From Streptomyces rhizoryzae (GTDB lineage: Bacteria > Actinomycetota > Actinomycetes > Streptomycetales > Streptomycetaceae): a DNA stretch of 64,000 nt. Shown one piece after another: positions 24,083-32,351 of the stretch (position 1 is its first letter; each line of letters starts with the position of its first letter). Under the pieces are notes generated by a model, which did no database searches, was not told where the DNA came from, and saw only the letters and a list, made by a program, of their open reading frames with translations. The position numbers were made by a program, and so were the translations under genes. The stretch is from positions 22,008 to 86,007 of the forward strand of contig NZ_JALMUV010000038.1 of the NCBI RefSeq assembly GCF_023155275.1, read 5' to 3'.

Positions 24083-24603
24083 TAGTGTCTGAGGTTCCGG
24101 CGCCAGCGGATCTCGCCGTCGTGCCGTTCCTCGGTGGGGGTGAGTCCGGCGGCGTTGGCGACGGCGGCGGATGCCTGGTGTTCGGGGTGGATGTGGGCGA
24201 TGACGGTCTGTACCGGCTGCCGGCTCAGCCAGTCGACCAGGCCGCGGGCCGCTTCGCTCGCGATGCCCTGCCGCTGCCACGGAGTTCCCACCACCCAGGC
24301 GATCTCGGCAACGGTGCCGTGGCCGGTCGTCGTCGCGATCGTGGCCTGGACCGTACCCGCCAGGCAGGACTCCGCGCGGAAGCGGATCACCCAGTTCAGC
24401 CAGGAGACGGCTGGATCGGGTGAACCGGCGGCCAGGCGCCGGTAGCGCGAGCGCAGGGATTGCGGGGTGTCCGGGGCGCCGCCGATGAAGGTGTGCAGCG
24501 CCGGATCGGAGAGCACCACGGCCATCTCTTCGGCGTGCCGGATCTCCAGCGGAAGCAGCTCCAGCCGCTCGGTGCTGAGGGGCTCGGCCACGAAGGTGCT
24601 CAT
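24079..24603 (-). CDS. GNAT N-acetyltransferase (RimJ/RimL-like), stop codon rewritten by IS
   Basis: A 174-residue GNAT protein of the RimJ/RimL type (TERLELLPLEIRHAEEMA at the start, WVVGTPWQRQGIASEAARG as the acetyl-CoA loop). Its last codons are CTC AGA CAC TAC TGA, where TA is the IS target and CTGA belongs to the element. Joining the two flanks gives CAC TAG, so before insertion the protein ended one residue earlier. Function is therefore probably unharmed. It lies alone on the minus strand; substrate unknown. Confidence 0.85.
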   Translation of the reverse strand: MSTFVAEPLSTERLELLPLEIRHAEEMAVVLSDPALHTFIGGAPDTPQSLRSRYRRLAAGSPDPAVSWLNWVIRFRAESCLAGTVQATIATTTGHGTVAEIAWVVGTPWQRQGIASEAARGLVDWLSRQPVQTVIAHIHPEHQASAAVANAAGLTPTEERHDGEIRWRRNLRHY

Positions 24604-24936
24604 ACCGCCACCGCCGAGCGCGGCCGGGCGGGGTGGGCTGGTGCCGACGGGGCGCCGGCGTGGGCGAGGCGGTGGCGTTGGTTCGCGGTCCGCCGCCCTT
24701 GCCGGGTGGAACGCACCGGGCGTCGGCCGGACACGGGGTCAAGGCTCTGCATGGGCCGATCGTCGCACGGGTCCGTCGGCGGCAAGTCCGCAGGGCGAGG
24801 CTGCCGTCCGCCCCGATTGCCGTTCCGCAGAGTCTTCTTGAGCCGGTCGGCGCGCAGGCCGAGGGTGGTGTTCACCCGTGATCGGTGGCGGGTGAGCGCC
24901 TGTTGACGGCCAGGGCCGGTCGGCGGCTGCTGCGCG
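24604..24936. other. 333-bp gap without a recognised gene
   Basis: High-GC sequence upstream of the GNAT gene and downstream of the beta-lactamase pseudogene. I see no coding frame with sensible composition, no clear hairpin and no operator. Confidence 0.4.
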
Positions 24937-25481
24937 TCAGGAGGTGAGGGCGGCGACGAGGTGGGTCGTGGCCTCGGCGAGCAGGTGGTCTTGCGGTGGC
25001 GTGGTGTAGCCGGGGCGGTCGGACATCAGGGCGATCACGAGCGGGGCGGTGTGCGGCGGCCAGACGAGGGCGACGTCGTTGGCGCGGCCGTAGTCGCCGG
25101 TTCCGGTTTTGTCGGCCACGTAGGTGAGGTGCCGGTCGAGGTGGCTGAGGGGGTGGCGGTGCAGCACCGCCGCGGCGGCCAGCGCCTTGAAGGGGGAGCA
25201 GAAGGCGAAGCGTTCGTCCGCGCGGTACGAGACGCCGGTGCCGGTCGCCACGGCGTGGACGCCGAGCCGGGCGCCGTAGGTGCGTTCCCGTGCGGCGAAC
25301 GGGGCGACGGACCGTGCGGCGCCCGGGGATCGGCCGGGGGCGGTGGCGCGGCGGCTCGGCTCCGGGGTGGGTGGGGCGGAAGGCCGTCGGCCCTGGGCGC
25401 AGCCGGTCAGGGGGAGGAGGGCGGCGACGGTCAGGAGCGCGCGGCGGGACGGCCGGACCGCCCAGCCGGCATACGGGTCAC
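24937..25481 (-). pseudogene. Class A beta-lactamase remnant, internally deleted
   Basis: The frame from about 25440 encodes a lipoprotein signal (ALLTVAALLPLTGC), a Pro/Ser linker, then the start of a class A fold (YGARLGVHAVATGTGVSYR) with the nucleophile block CSPFKALAAAAVL. It then jumps straight to ADKTGTGDYG, the KTG motif, and ends normally. About 130 residues with the SDN motif and the omega-loop glutamate are gone. The only plausible starts (GTG 25481, ATG 25472) are in another frame, so there is also a frameshift. It lies beside an intact beta-lactamase to which it is similar, probably an old duplicate. Confidence 0.8.
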
Positions 25482-25581
25482 CTGCTTTCGTCGGGGAGAA
25501 GGCGGTGGGGGCGGCGGGCGTGAGAGGTGCGGTGAGAGGGCGGGCAGGCGGCCGGGCGAAGAGGAAGAGGGGAAAGGAGCG

Positions 25582-26502
25582 TCACTCGCCCGGGGCGATG
25601 CGTTGGGCGATGATGCGGGCGGCCTCCCTGATCAGCGCGTTCTCCACCGGGGCGTCCTTGGTGGCCTTGGACGACAGCACGGCGAGCGCGATCGGGGTGT
25701 TCCTGGTGGTCCAGGCGACGCCGACGTCGTTGGCGGAGGCGTAGTCCCCGGTGCCTGTCTTGTCGCCGACGGTCCAGTTCTGCGGCAGGCCGGCACGGAA
25801 GCGCTGGTCGCTGGTGGTGTTGCCCTTGAGCCAGGTGACGAGCTGTGCGCGATCGGCACTGGACAGGGCCCGGCCCAGGGCGAGCTGCTCGTAGGTGGCG
25901 CCGATCGCCTCGGGGGTGGTGGTGTCGCGCAGGTCGCCGGGGAGGGCGGTGTTGAGGTCGGGTTCCCAGCGGTCGAGTCGGGTGACCCGGTCACCGAGCG
26001 ACCGGAAGAACGCCGTGAGTCCGCCCGGGCCGCCGATCTGCCGGAGCAGCAGGTTGCCCGCCGCGTTGTCGCTGTACTGGATGGCCGCGGCGCACAGGTC
26101 GTGCACGGTCATACCGGTGTCGACGTGCTCCTCGGTCCTGGGCGAGTTCGGCATGATGTCGGTGGACGGGTAGTGGATCACCTTGTCCAGCGGTGCGCAG
26201 TGTGCCTGGTCGCGCAGGACCGCGGCGGCCGCGACCGTCTTGAACGTGGAACACAGCGCGAAGCGTTCCTGCGCACGGTGGGCGATGACCTGACCGGTGC
26301 GGACGTTGCGGGCGTAGACGCCCAGCCGAGCGTCGTACCGGCGCTCCAGGTCGCTCAACTCTGCTGCGGCGCCGCGGAGTTGGCGGGACGTGCCGCGCGC
26401 CCAGGCGGTCGTGGCCGTCCCCGTGGTGGCGAGGACGGCGGTGGAGGCGGCGAGGCCGGCCTTGAGCAGGCCGCGGCGGGGCAGAGAGGTGGCACGGGTC
26501 AT
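25582..26502 (-). CDS. blaL: Class A beta-lactamase, Tat-exported
   Basis: A 306-residue class A enzyme with all active-site motifs: STFK (nucleophile serine and lysine), YSDN, the omega-loop glutamate in RWEPDLN and DKTGTGDY. A cysteine precedes the serine. The signal peptide has a twin-arginine motif (RRGLLKAGLAAS) and ends near TTAWA, as in other streptomycete beta-lactamases. ATG 26502 follows GGGAGACC. It hydrolyses penicillins outside the cell. The divergent LysR and BlaB-like genes match the S. cacaoi blaL-blaA-blaB arrangement, so expression is probably inducible by beta-lactams. Confidence 0.92.
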   Translation of the reverse strand: MTRATSLPRRGLLKAGLAASTAVLATTGTATTAWARGTSRQLRGAAAELSDLERRYDARLGVYARNVRTGQVIAHRAQERFALCSTFKTVAAAAVLRDQAHCAPLDKVIHYPSTDIMPNSPRTEEHVDTGMTVHDLCAAAIQYSDNAAGNLLLRQIGGPGGLTAFFRSLGDRVTRLDRWEPDLNTALPGDLRDTTTPEAIGATYEQLALGRALSSADRAQLVTWLKGNTTSDQRFRAGLPQNWTVGDKTGTGDYASANDVGVAWTTRNTPIALAVLSSKATKDAPVENALIREAARIIAQRIAPGE

Positions 26503-26651
26503 GTGCGGAGGTCTCCCGGTTCGTTCGTGCGCCGTTGGGGTCTCGATGCCCGCCCACGCGTGGCATCGACGGGTACAGCGAAGCAGCCGTACTCCATCCA
26601 TGTCCAAGAGTGAACATTGAAGGTGCCATAACTTCTTGATATGACTCCAGG
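26503..26651. promoter_or_regulatory. Divergent promoter region of the beta-lactamase and its LysR activator
   Basis: 149 bp between two starts. The right half is AT-rich for this genome and contains the imperfect dyad TTGAAGGTGCCATAACTTC (26618-26636) with a TTGATATGA sequence next to it. LysR activators of beta-lactamase bind T-N11-A sites in such gaps. I cannot fix the exact box. Confidence 0.5.
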
Positions 26652-27662
26652 ATGGACCTGCTCGCGCACCTCGATGCCTACGTCGCCGCCGTCGACGAGG
26701 CGAGCTTCTCGCGCGCGGCCGAGCGGCTCGGGATCGCCCAGCCGCTGCTGAGCCGCCGCATCAAGACGTTGGAAGCGCACTTCGAGGGCCAGTTGTTCGA
26801 CCGTTCGCGGCGCCAGGTGGCGGCCACCGAGCTGGGCCTTCTGCTGCTGCCGTACGCCCGGGAGGTGCTGGACCGGGCCCAGCGGCTGCGCCATGTCGCC
26901 CGGTCGGCCAGGCAGTCGGCGGTGCGCGCGGTCGGCGTGCCGGCGGACTGCGGGCCGGCCGCACTGGCCCGGATCATCCGCGCGGGCGCCGACCACGGCA
27001 CCACGTTCGCCGTACGGGAGCTGCCCCCGGAAGAGCGTCTGGCGGGCCTGGCCGACGCGTCGCTGGCGTACGCGCTGGTGCGGGTTCCGCCGGAGAACGC
27101 CGTGCTGCGCGTGCCGCTGGGACTGGCGTCCGCCTCCGCGGACGGGCCGGGCGCTGCGCGCCCCGCGGCGTCCGGGGAGCGGCCGCGGACGCGTCGGCGC
27201 ACGGTCCACCTGGAGGATCTGCGGCCGCGGCGCGGGAGTGGGGGGCGGTCCGGGCGGTCGGCCGCGGTGCCGGTTCTGACGGTGGCGGAAGAGCACGTTC
27301 CGTACGCGCGGGACCGGTTGGGCCGGGCCGTGGCGCGGGCCGGGCTGCCGGAGTCCGCGGTGCGCGCAGCCGGTCCCACGGCGGCCGCGTTGGCCGAGAC
27401 GCTCGCCGGGCAGGCGATGCTGCTGTGCGCGGAGCCGTTCGCCCGGCGGCACGGGGCGCGGTGGGCGCCGCTGGCCGATATCTCCCTGCACCGGGGGTAC
27501 GACGTGCGGGCGGCGCACCGCGACCGGGGGCCGGTGCAGGTGCCGCCCTGGCTGGTCGCGTTGCTGGCCGCGGCGGTCGGTGCCGCAGCCGCCGGGACGG
27601 CCACGGCGGCAGCCGCGACCGCGGGCGAGGACGTGCCGTCCAGGCTGGCGGCGCGCGGATGA
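26652..27662 (+). CDS. blaA: LysR-family activator of beta-lactamase (BlaA-like)
   Basis: A 336-residue LysR protein; helix-turn-helix in FSRAAERLGIAQPLLSRRIK. The effector domain is atypical, with Arg-rich insertion around residues 165-200 and an Ala-rich tail (LLAAAVGAAAAGTATAAAA). It is divergent from the beta-lactamase gene and overlaps the BlaB-like gene by ATGA. That order is the one described for S. cacaoi, where BLAA activates blaL. The assignment rests on context plus family. Confidence 0.82.
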   Translation: MDLLAHLDAYVAAVDEASFSRAAERLGIAQPLLSRRIKTLEAHFEGQLFDRSRRQVAATELGLLLLPYAREVLDRAQRLRHVARSARQSAVRAVGVPADCGPAALARIIRAGADHGTTFAVRELPPEERLAGLADASLAYALVRVPPENAVLRVPLGLASASADGPGAARPAASGERPRTRRRTVHLEDLRPRRGSGGRSGRSAAVPVLTVAEEHVPYARDRLGRAVARAGLPESAVRAAGPTAAALAETLAGQAMLLCAEPFARRHGARWAPLADISLHRGYDVRAAHRDRGPVQVPPWLVALLAAAVGAAAAGTATAAAATAGEDVPSRLAARG

Positions 27663-28594
27663 CCGCCCGGCAGGCACCCGGTCCGGTCTGCGTCGCGGAC
27701 GACGCGGAACTCTTCGAGGTCGCCGAGACCATCGCCGCGGAGTGGGCGGCCGTCGGGATCCGCGGCGCGTTCCTCGCCAGGCATCTCGACACCGGCGAGC
27801 AACTCGGCTTCGGCATCGATGAGTTGGTGCCACTCGCCTCGGTGGCCAAGGTCCCGCTCGCGCTCGTCGTCCTGGAACGGATCGCGACCGGCGCCCTCGA
27901 CGCGGCGCGTCCCGTCGTCATCAACCCCAACGCCAGCAGCGTCGGGCCCACCGGACTGGCAGCTTTCCGGTATCCGGCCACCGTGGCCGTCGGGGACCTG
28001 CTCCACATGATGCTGTCGGTCAGCGACAACGCCGCCGCCGACGCACTGTTCGACCTCGTGCCGCCCCGGGAGGTGGACGCGCAGCTGCGGGCGTGGGGCT
28101 GCGCCGGTATCCGCCTGCGCCACCGGATGAACCGCATGTACGAGTGCGCCGCCGGCGCGGCCGGCAACGACTTCTCGCTCGCCCTGGAACTGGCCGTGCG
28201 CGACGACCACGCCGGGCGCCACCCCATCGAGACGCTGGATCCGGACCACGCCAACGCCGGTACCGCCCGCGGCCTGGTCGACCTGCTGGCGCGGGTCTGG
28301 CGGGACGAGCTCGGCCATCCCGACGCCCGTGCGGAACTCCGCCGCCTGATGGGACGGCAGGTCTTCACCCAGCGCCTGGCCGGTGAACTGCGTGCGGACA
28401 CGCTCCGGGTGAGCGGCAAGACCGGCACGTTCCTGCATCTGCGGCACGAGATCGGGGTGGTGGAGTCCGAGGCCGGTGACCGGGTCGCGATGGCCGCCCT
28501 CACCCGCTCCGACCGCCGCGCCAACCTCGCACCCGATATCGACCTGGCCATCGGCACCAGCGCCCGGCTGGCCTTCGAGGCGTTGCGGGGGTGA
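27659..28594 (+). CDS. blaB: Cytoplasmic serine penicillin-recognising regulator (BlaB-like)
   Basis: A 311-residue protein with the class A fold motifs but no signal peptide: SVAK, SVSDN and VSGKTGTF, and a possible omega-loop stretch ETLDPDHANAGTA. It overlaps the LysR gene by four bases. In S. cacaoi the blaB product is an internal, membrane-associated penicillin-binding-like protein required with BLAA for induction and is not a working beta-lactamase. The same role is likely here. Alternative: an intracellular beta-lactamase-family hydrolase. Confidence 0.8.
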   Translation: MTARQAPGPVCVADDAELFEVAETIAAEWAAVGIRGAFLARHLDTGEQLGFGIDELVPLASVAKVPLALVVLERIATGALDAARPVVINPNASSVGPTGLAAFRYPATVAVGDLLHMMLSVSDNAAADALFDLVPPREVDAQLRAWGCAGIRLRHRMNRMYECAAGAAGNDFSLALELAVRDDHAGRHPIETLDPDHANAGTARGLVDLLARVWRDELGHPDARAELRRLMGRQVFTQRLAGELRADTLRVSGKTGTFLHLRHEIGVVESEAGDRVAMAALTRSDRRANLAPDIDLAIGTSARLAFEALRG

Positions 28595-28828
28595 GGGGAG
28601 GGGGTGCGCGGCGGGGCACCACACCGGGGCACGGGGAGAGCTTGCGGAGGGCTCATGCCGGTCAGGTTTCCGGTGGGGGCGCCCTCGCGGGCGGGTGACC
28701 GCGACCGAGGGTGCGACTGCCGCCGGTGACGGCGGGGCCGGCGCGATCCGGCGCGATCCGGCCCGGTCCGGGGCCGTCCGGCGTCCTTACCGGTGCTTGT
28801 GCGCTCGGGTACCGGGTATCCGGCCGGA

Positions 28829-29170
28829 ATGGACCCTCTTACTACCGAAACGACGTATCTGTCCACGCAGCTCGCGGCGCCGAACGGGACGAGCGGCGCC
28901 CTGCTGACACTCGTCGGTGTCCTCGTCGTCGCGCTGCTGATCGCGGCGTTCGTCTGGGGCCGGTACCTCAGGAAGCGCGAGCCGGGACCGCCGCACCCCG
29001 AGTCCCATCCGCGGCTGCCGCACGGCGAGCCGGTGGGCGACGTCATGGAGCGCCGCGAGCCCGATGAGCTGCCCCGGTCGGAGCACCGGCGCACCCCGCA
29101 CGAGCTCAAGGGCAACGGCATCGAGTCGCGGCCCCGCCGGGAGTCCGGGCCGGATGATCGTGCCACGTGA
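28829..29170 (+). CDS. Small single-pass membrane protein, DUF6479-like
   Basis: A 113-residue protein: short outside end, one helix (LLTLVGVLVVALLIAAFVWG, residues 25-44), then a charged, Pro-rich cytoplasmic tail (RKREPGPPHPESHPRLPHGE). This fits the streptomycete DUF6479 family. Start ATG 28829. The 234 bp before it hold no gene. No function is known. Confidence 0.65.
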   Translation: MDPLTTETTYLSTQLAAPNGTSGALLTLVGVLVVALLIAAFVWGRYLRKREPGPPHPESHPRLPHGEPVGDVMERREPDELPRSEHRRTPHELKGNGIESRPRRESGPDDRAT

Positions 29171-29507
29171 CCGGCGCGGCGCGGCGAGCCCGGCCCGGAG
29201 CACGAGCGGGCGGCCCCGGCACGGGGCCGGGGCCCGCCCCGCGCGGCTGCCCGTACCGAGGATCCGCACCGCCGGCGGGATCAGGCGGGAGCGGTAGCGC
29301 ACGCGCCGCCCCCGCTTTGCCGGCGCCGGCCCCCTTGTCGAAGCGCCGGCCCGCCCCTCCCCTCCTCCCTGTTGCCGAAACAGCAACAAGCCTGGCTCTG
29401 CCGTACCGTTCGCCCCATGATCGGCTCTGCCTCGGCGGGGCGGCGGCCCGGATCGGCACCGCTCCCCGGGCGCACGGCCCAGCAACGCTTCCGAAGGATT
29501 GATGTTG
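29171..29507. other. 337-bp gap with a hairpin
   Basis: Contains the terminator-like hairpin at 29208-29239 behind the DUF6479 gene. The right half, from about 29370, is less GC-rich (CCGAAACAGCAACAAGC) and probably holds the promoter of the hydrolase gene. No ORF trusted. Confidence 0.5.
29208..29239 (+). terminator. GC-rich hairpin after the DUF6479 gene
   Basis: GGGCGGCCCCGG pairs with CCGGGGCCCGCCC (one bulged C) around a seven-base loop, 38 bp after the stop. Confidence 0.55.
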
Positions 29508-30491
29508 ATGTCGCATCTGGTGACGCCCCCCACCCATCGGCTGGTCCCCTCTCCCGCCGGCCGGATCCACCTGGTGGAGCAGGGCACCGGGCCGCTCGTC
29601 CTGCTCGTGCACGGGTTCCCGGAGTCCTGGTACTCGTGGCGCCACCAACTCCCGGTGCTGGCCGCGGCCGGTTACCGGGCGGTCGCGATCGATGTCCGTG
29701 GCTACGGGCGCTCCTCCCGACCCGCGGACCCGGCGGCGTACCGGATGCTCCGCCTGGTGGAGGACAGCGTCGCGGTGGTCCAGGCCCTGGGCGAGCGGTC
29801 CGCGGTGATCGTCGGCCATGACTGGGGCTCGGCCATCGCGGCCAACTCGGCCTTGCTCAGGCCCGATGTCTTCCAGGCGGTAGGACTGCTCAGCGTCCCC
29901 TACACTCCGCCTGGCGGCCCGCGCCCCAGCGACGTCTTCACCCGGATGGGCGGCGACGAGGAGCTCTACGTCTCCTACTTCCAGGAGCCGGGCCGCGCCG
30001 AGGCCGAGATCGAACCCGACGTACGCGGCTGGCTCGCGGGCTTCTACGCTGCCGTGTCCGGCGAGACCATGCCGCCGCCCGGCGCGCCCGACCCGCACTT
30101 CGTCGCCGAGGGCAAGACCCTCCGCGACCGCTTCCCCGTCGGCCGTCTGCCCTCGTGGCTGGGCGAGGACGACCTCGATTTCTACGCCGGAGAGTTCGAA
30201 CGGACCGGTATGAGCGGGGCCCTGGCGCGCTACCGCTGCATGGACCGGGACTGGGAAGACCTCGCCCACCTCAACGGCGCCCCGATCCGCCAGCCTTCCC
30301 TGTTCATCGGCGGCGGCCTGGACGCCTCCACCACCTGGCTCGCCGACGCCATCGCGGCCTACCCCACCACCCTGCCCGGCCTGCGCTCGTCCACCGTCCT
30401 CGACGGCGCGGGCCACTGGATCCAGCAGGAACGCCCCACCGAGACCAACCAGCTCCTGGTCGACTGGCTGGGTTCCCTCTCCTTCTCCTGA
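29508..30491 (+). CDS. Alpha/beta hydrolase, epoxide-hydrolase type
   Basis: A 327-residue alpha/beta hydrolase. The oxyanion HGFPESWYSWRHQ and the nucleophile elbow VGHDWGSAIA (aspartate nucleophile) are the marks of soluble epoxide hydrolases; the catalytic histidine lies in GAGHWIQQE near the end. Lid-domain tyrosines are plausible (FYAGEF, ELYVSYF). The cluster of starts TTG 29499, ATG 29502 and ATG 29508 is resolved by GAAGGA at 29493, which best suits 29508. It probably opens an epoxide in detoxification or biosynthesis. Confidence 0.88.
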   Translation: MSHLVTPPTHRLVPSPAGRIHLVEQGTGPLVLLVHGFPESWYSWRHQLPVLAAAGYRAVAIDVRGYGRSSRPADPAAYRMLRLVEDSVAVVQALGERSAVIVGHDWGSAIAANSALLRPDVFQAVGLLSVPYTPPGGPRPSDVFTRMGGDEELYVSYFQEPGRAEAEIEPDVRGWLAGFYAAVSGETMPPPGAPDPHFVAEGKTLRDRFPVGRLPSWLGEDDLDFYAGEFERTGMSGALARYRCMDRDWEDLAHLNGAPIRQPSLFIGGGLDASTTWLADAIAAYPTTLPGLRSSTVLDGAGHWIQQERPTETNQLLVDWLGSLSFS

Positions 30492-30583
30492 GCCCGTCCT
30501 CGGCCGAGCCGGGAACCCCGGAAGAGTGGAGGCGGGAGCGGTCCCGCAAGCCGGCTCGGCGCGGCGGAGACCGGTCCGCTGCG

Positions 30584-30979
30584 TCAGAGCGCGATCAGTC
30601 CCGCCGCGGTGTCCCCGAAGCCACAGGCATCGACGTAGAACGCGCGCAGGCGCTCCTCGAAGTCCACGTGGAGCCACTCGCAGTGCGCGGCGCGGGCCCC
30701 TTCGACCGCGGTCGCCACGAGCGCGGTCCCGACCCCGCCCGCCCGGTACGGCCTGGCGACCACCGTGTCCAGGAGAAAGGCATGCACCCCACCGTCCCAG
30801 GCCACGTTGACGAACCCGATCAGGGAATCGCCCGCCCGGGCACAGACCCACCCCAGGCTGTGCCGCTCAAGCCGTGCCCGCCAGTCGGTCTGCGGGACCG
30901 GATGGCCGAATCCTTCGGCATGCAGCGCGTTGAGGGAAGCGTTGTCGACGTGGCCTCGCCATGCGTACGTGATCCTCAC
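30584..30979 (-). CDS. GNAT N-acetyltransferase
   Basis: A 131-residue GNAT protein; acetyl-CoA loop ARPYRAGGVGTALVATAVE and the C-terminal LRAFYVDACGF block. GTG 30979 is preferred to the longer frame. It is convergent with the hydrolase gene. Substrate unknown. Confidence 0.8.
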   Translation of the reverse strand: MRITYAWRGHVDNASLNALHAEGFGHPVPQTDWRARLERHSLGWVCARAGDSLIGFVNVAWDGGVHAFLLDTVVARPYRAGGVGTALVATAVEGARAAHCEWLHVDFEERLRAFYVDACGFGDTAAGLIAL

Positions 30980-31079
30980 CCGCCGATCGTACAGACAGGG
31001 CGGCGGGGGCGGTTCGCGTGCGGTCGGCGTCACGTGCCCGCCGGGAGGGCCCGGTCGGCAGGGTGGTCAGGAAGGGAGG

Positions 31080-31285
31080 GACGCGGCGGAGGACGGGCCG
31101 CCGGGGTTGGGGCGCGGACGGGCCGGGCGCGAACGCGTCGCGTACGCCCTCCCACGGTTGCGGTGGCTCGGGCGGCCGCAGACGTCGCGGGCCGAACGGC
31201 GGTGCGGCGTAGGGGATGCCCAGGAACGCCGGCACCTCGCCTTCGCGGCGTCCGCGGACTCGGCCGGCCGTGGTGAGGACTGTGA
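31080..31285 (-). pseudogene. Carboxylesterase type B remnant
   Basis: On the minus strand the frame gives TTAGRVRGRREGEVPAFLG then IPYAAPPFGPRRLRPPEPP and PWEGVRDAFAPGPSAPQ, the unmistakable N-terminus of type B carboxylesterases. No ATG or GTG precedes it after the upstream stop, and the GxSxG serine region never appears before the GNAT gene, so only a 5' scrap is left. The other parts of the 31034-31401 gap hold nothing I can name. Confidence 0.65.
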
Positions 31286-31401
31286 CGTGCAGGGGGGCGC
31301 CTCGTGATGTTGTTGATCTTCCTCTCTCTCACCTTCATCGCTCCGGAAAGGCGGGGCAATTCCTTTCCGGCGGTGTGCGCGGCAGGCGGGGGCGGTCGCA
31401 G

Positions 31402-32067
31402 TCACGCCTGCCTGCGCGGCGCGCCGTACCAGCGCCAGTCCCTGCGACGCGGGCGGTCGGGCATGTCGATGCGTCCGGTGGCCCACAGCAGGGTGGACGC
31501 GGCGCTGCCGGAACGGGATACGTCCGGGAAGAGCCTGGTCAGGGCCAGGTCGCTCAAGTCCTCCGGCGGGTTCCCGGCGCGCCGCAGTCCCTGGGCGATG
31601 TCGTAGGTGTGGACGAGGGTTTCGACGACTCCCATGGCCGCGAAGCCTTCCGGGTCGGAGGCACCGAACACGTGCGGGGCCAGCGCCGTGGGCGGGGCGC
31701 TGTCCACGACGGCCGCGAGCAAGCCACCGCATGCCTGGACGACCGTCAGCAGGCCCTCGGGTCCCGCCGCTGCGTCGCCGAAGATGACGTTGGCCGGTCC
31801 ACCGGGGCGCTCGGTGGTGATACGCAGGGGCACCCGCGGGACGTCCATCGGCTGCGCGAGCCCGAAGCGCAGGGCGTAGGTGAGCAGGTCGTCCGCGAGG
31901 TGCTCCAGCGTCTCCCAGCACGTCCACTCCAGTTCGCCGGCCGGGGCGTGCCATGGGGCGGACGCTGCACCGGCGAGGGTGGCGGCGCAGTGCGCGACTG
32001 CCTGGCGTACGTGGGCCCCGCCGACCGGCGGTGCGGTTGCGGTTGCGGTTGGGACGGAATGGCTCAT
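31402..32067 (-). CDS. DinB/maleylpyruvate-isomerase-like metal-dependent protein
   Basis: A 221-residue protein of the mycothiol-dependent maleylpyruvate isomerase / DinB superfamily: metal histidines are expected in TCWETLEHLADDLLTYA and in GVVETLVHTYDIAQGL, which both fit the four-helix pattern. In actinomycetes such proteins use mycothiol as cofactor. The C-terminal WATGRIDMPDRPRRRDWRWY is typical of the longer forms. Substrate unknown. Confidence 0.75.
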   Translation of the reverse strand: MSHSVPTATATAPPVGGAHVRQAVAHCAATLAGAASAPWHAPAGELEWTCWETLEHLADDLLTYALRFGLAQPMDVPRVPLRITTERPGGPANVIFGDAAAGPEGLLTVVQACGGLLAAVVDSAPPTALAPHVFGASDPEGFAAMGVVETLVHTYDIAQGLRRAGNPPEDLSDLALTRLFPDVSRSGSAASTLLWATGRIDMPDRPRRRDWRWYGAPRRQA

Positions 32068-32108
32068 CCGGGAAGGCTACTGGGGAGCGCTGCGCCGCGG
32101 GGAACGGG

Positions 32109-32294
32109 TCAGGAGTCCCGGCCGCTCACCAGGAGCAGCAGGCCGAGGACGACCAGCAGCACGAGCACCACGAGGGTGACCACCGCGCCGGTACAGATCG
32201 CGGCCATCGCGGCCCACCCGAAACGTGCCACTCGCCGCGATCGCCGCAGCTCGGCCTCGTGGGCAGTGTCAGACCACCATTCAGGATCAGTCAC
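32109..32294 (-). CDS. Small membrane protein, one helix
   Basis: A 61-residue frame from GTG 32294, with a ribosome-site-like GGGGTGGGA directly before it. An acidic/basic N-terminus (DPEWWSDTAHEAELRRSRR) is followed by one long hydrophobic stretch. Similar small proteins are common in streptomycetes and have no known role. It sits between the DinB-like and SDR genes on the same strand. Confidence 0.6.
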   Translation of the reverse strand: MTDPEWWSDTAHEAELRRSRRVARFGWAAMAAICTGAVVTLVVLVLLVVLGLLLLVSGRDS

Positions 32295-32351
32295 TCCCAC
32301 CCCGCCGGCTCGTCGCCAAGGCAGCATGCCTGCGGCCGCCCCGTCTTCGCG

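Noticed and set aside
24460..24906. Overlapping frames in the 24.6-24.9 kb gap
   Set aside because: None has family motifs or a ribosome site, and all have shadow-like composition.
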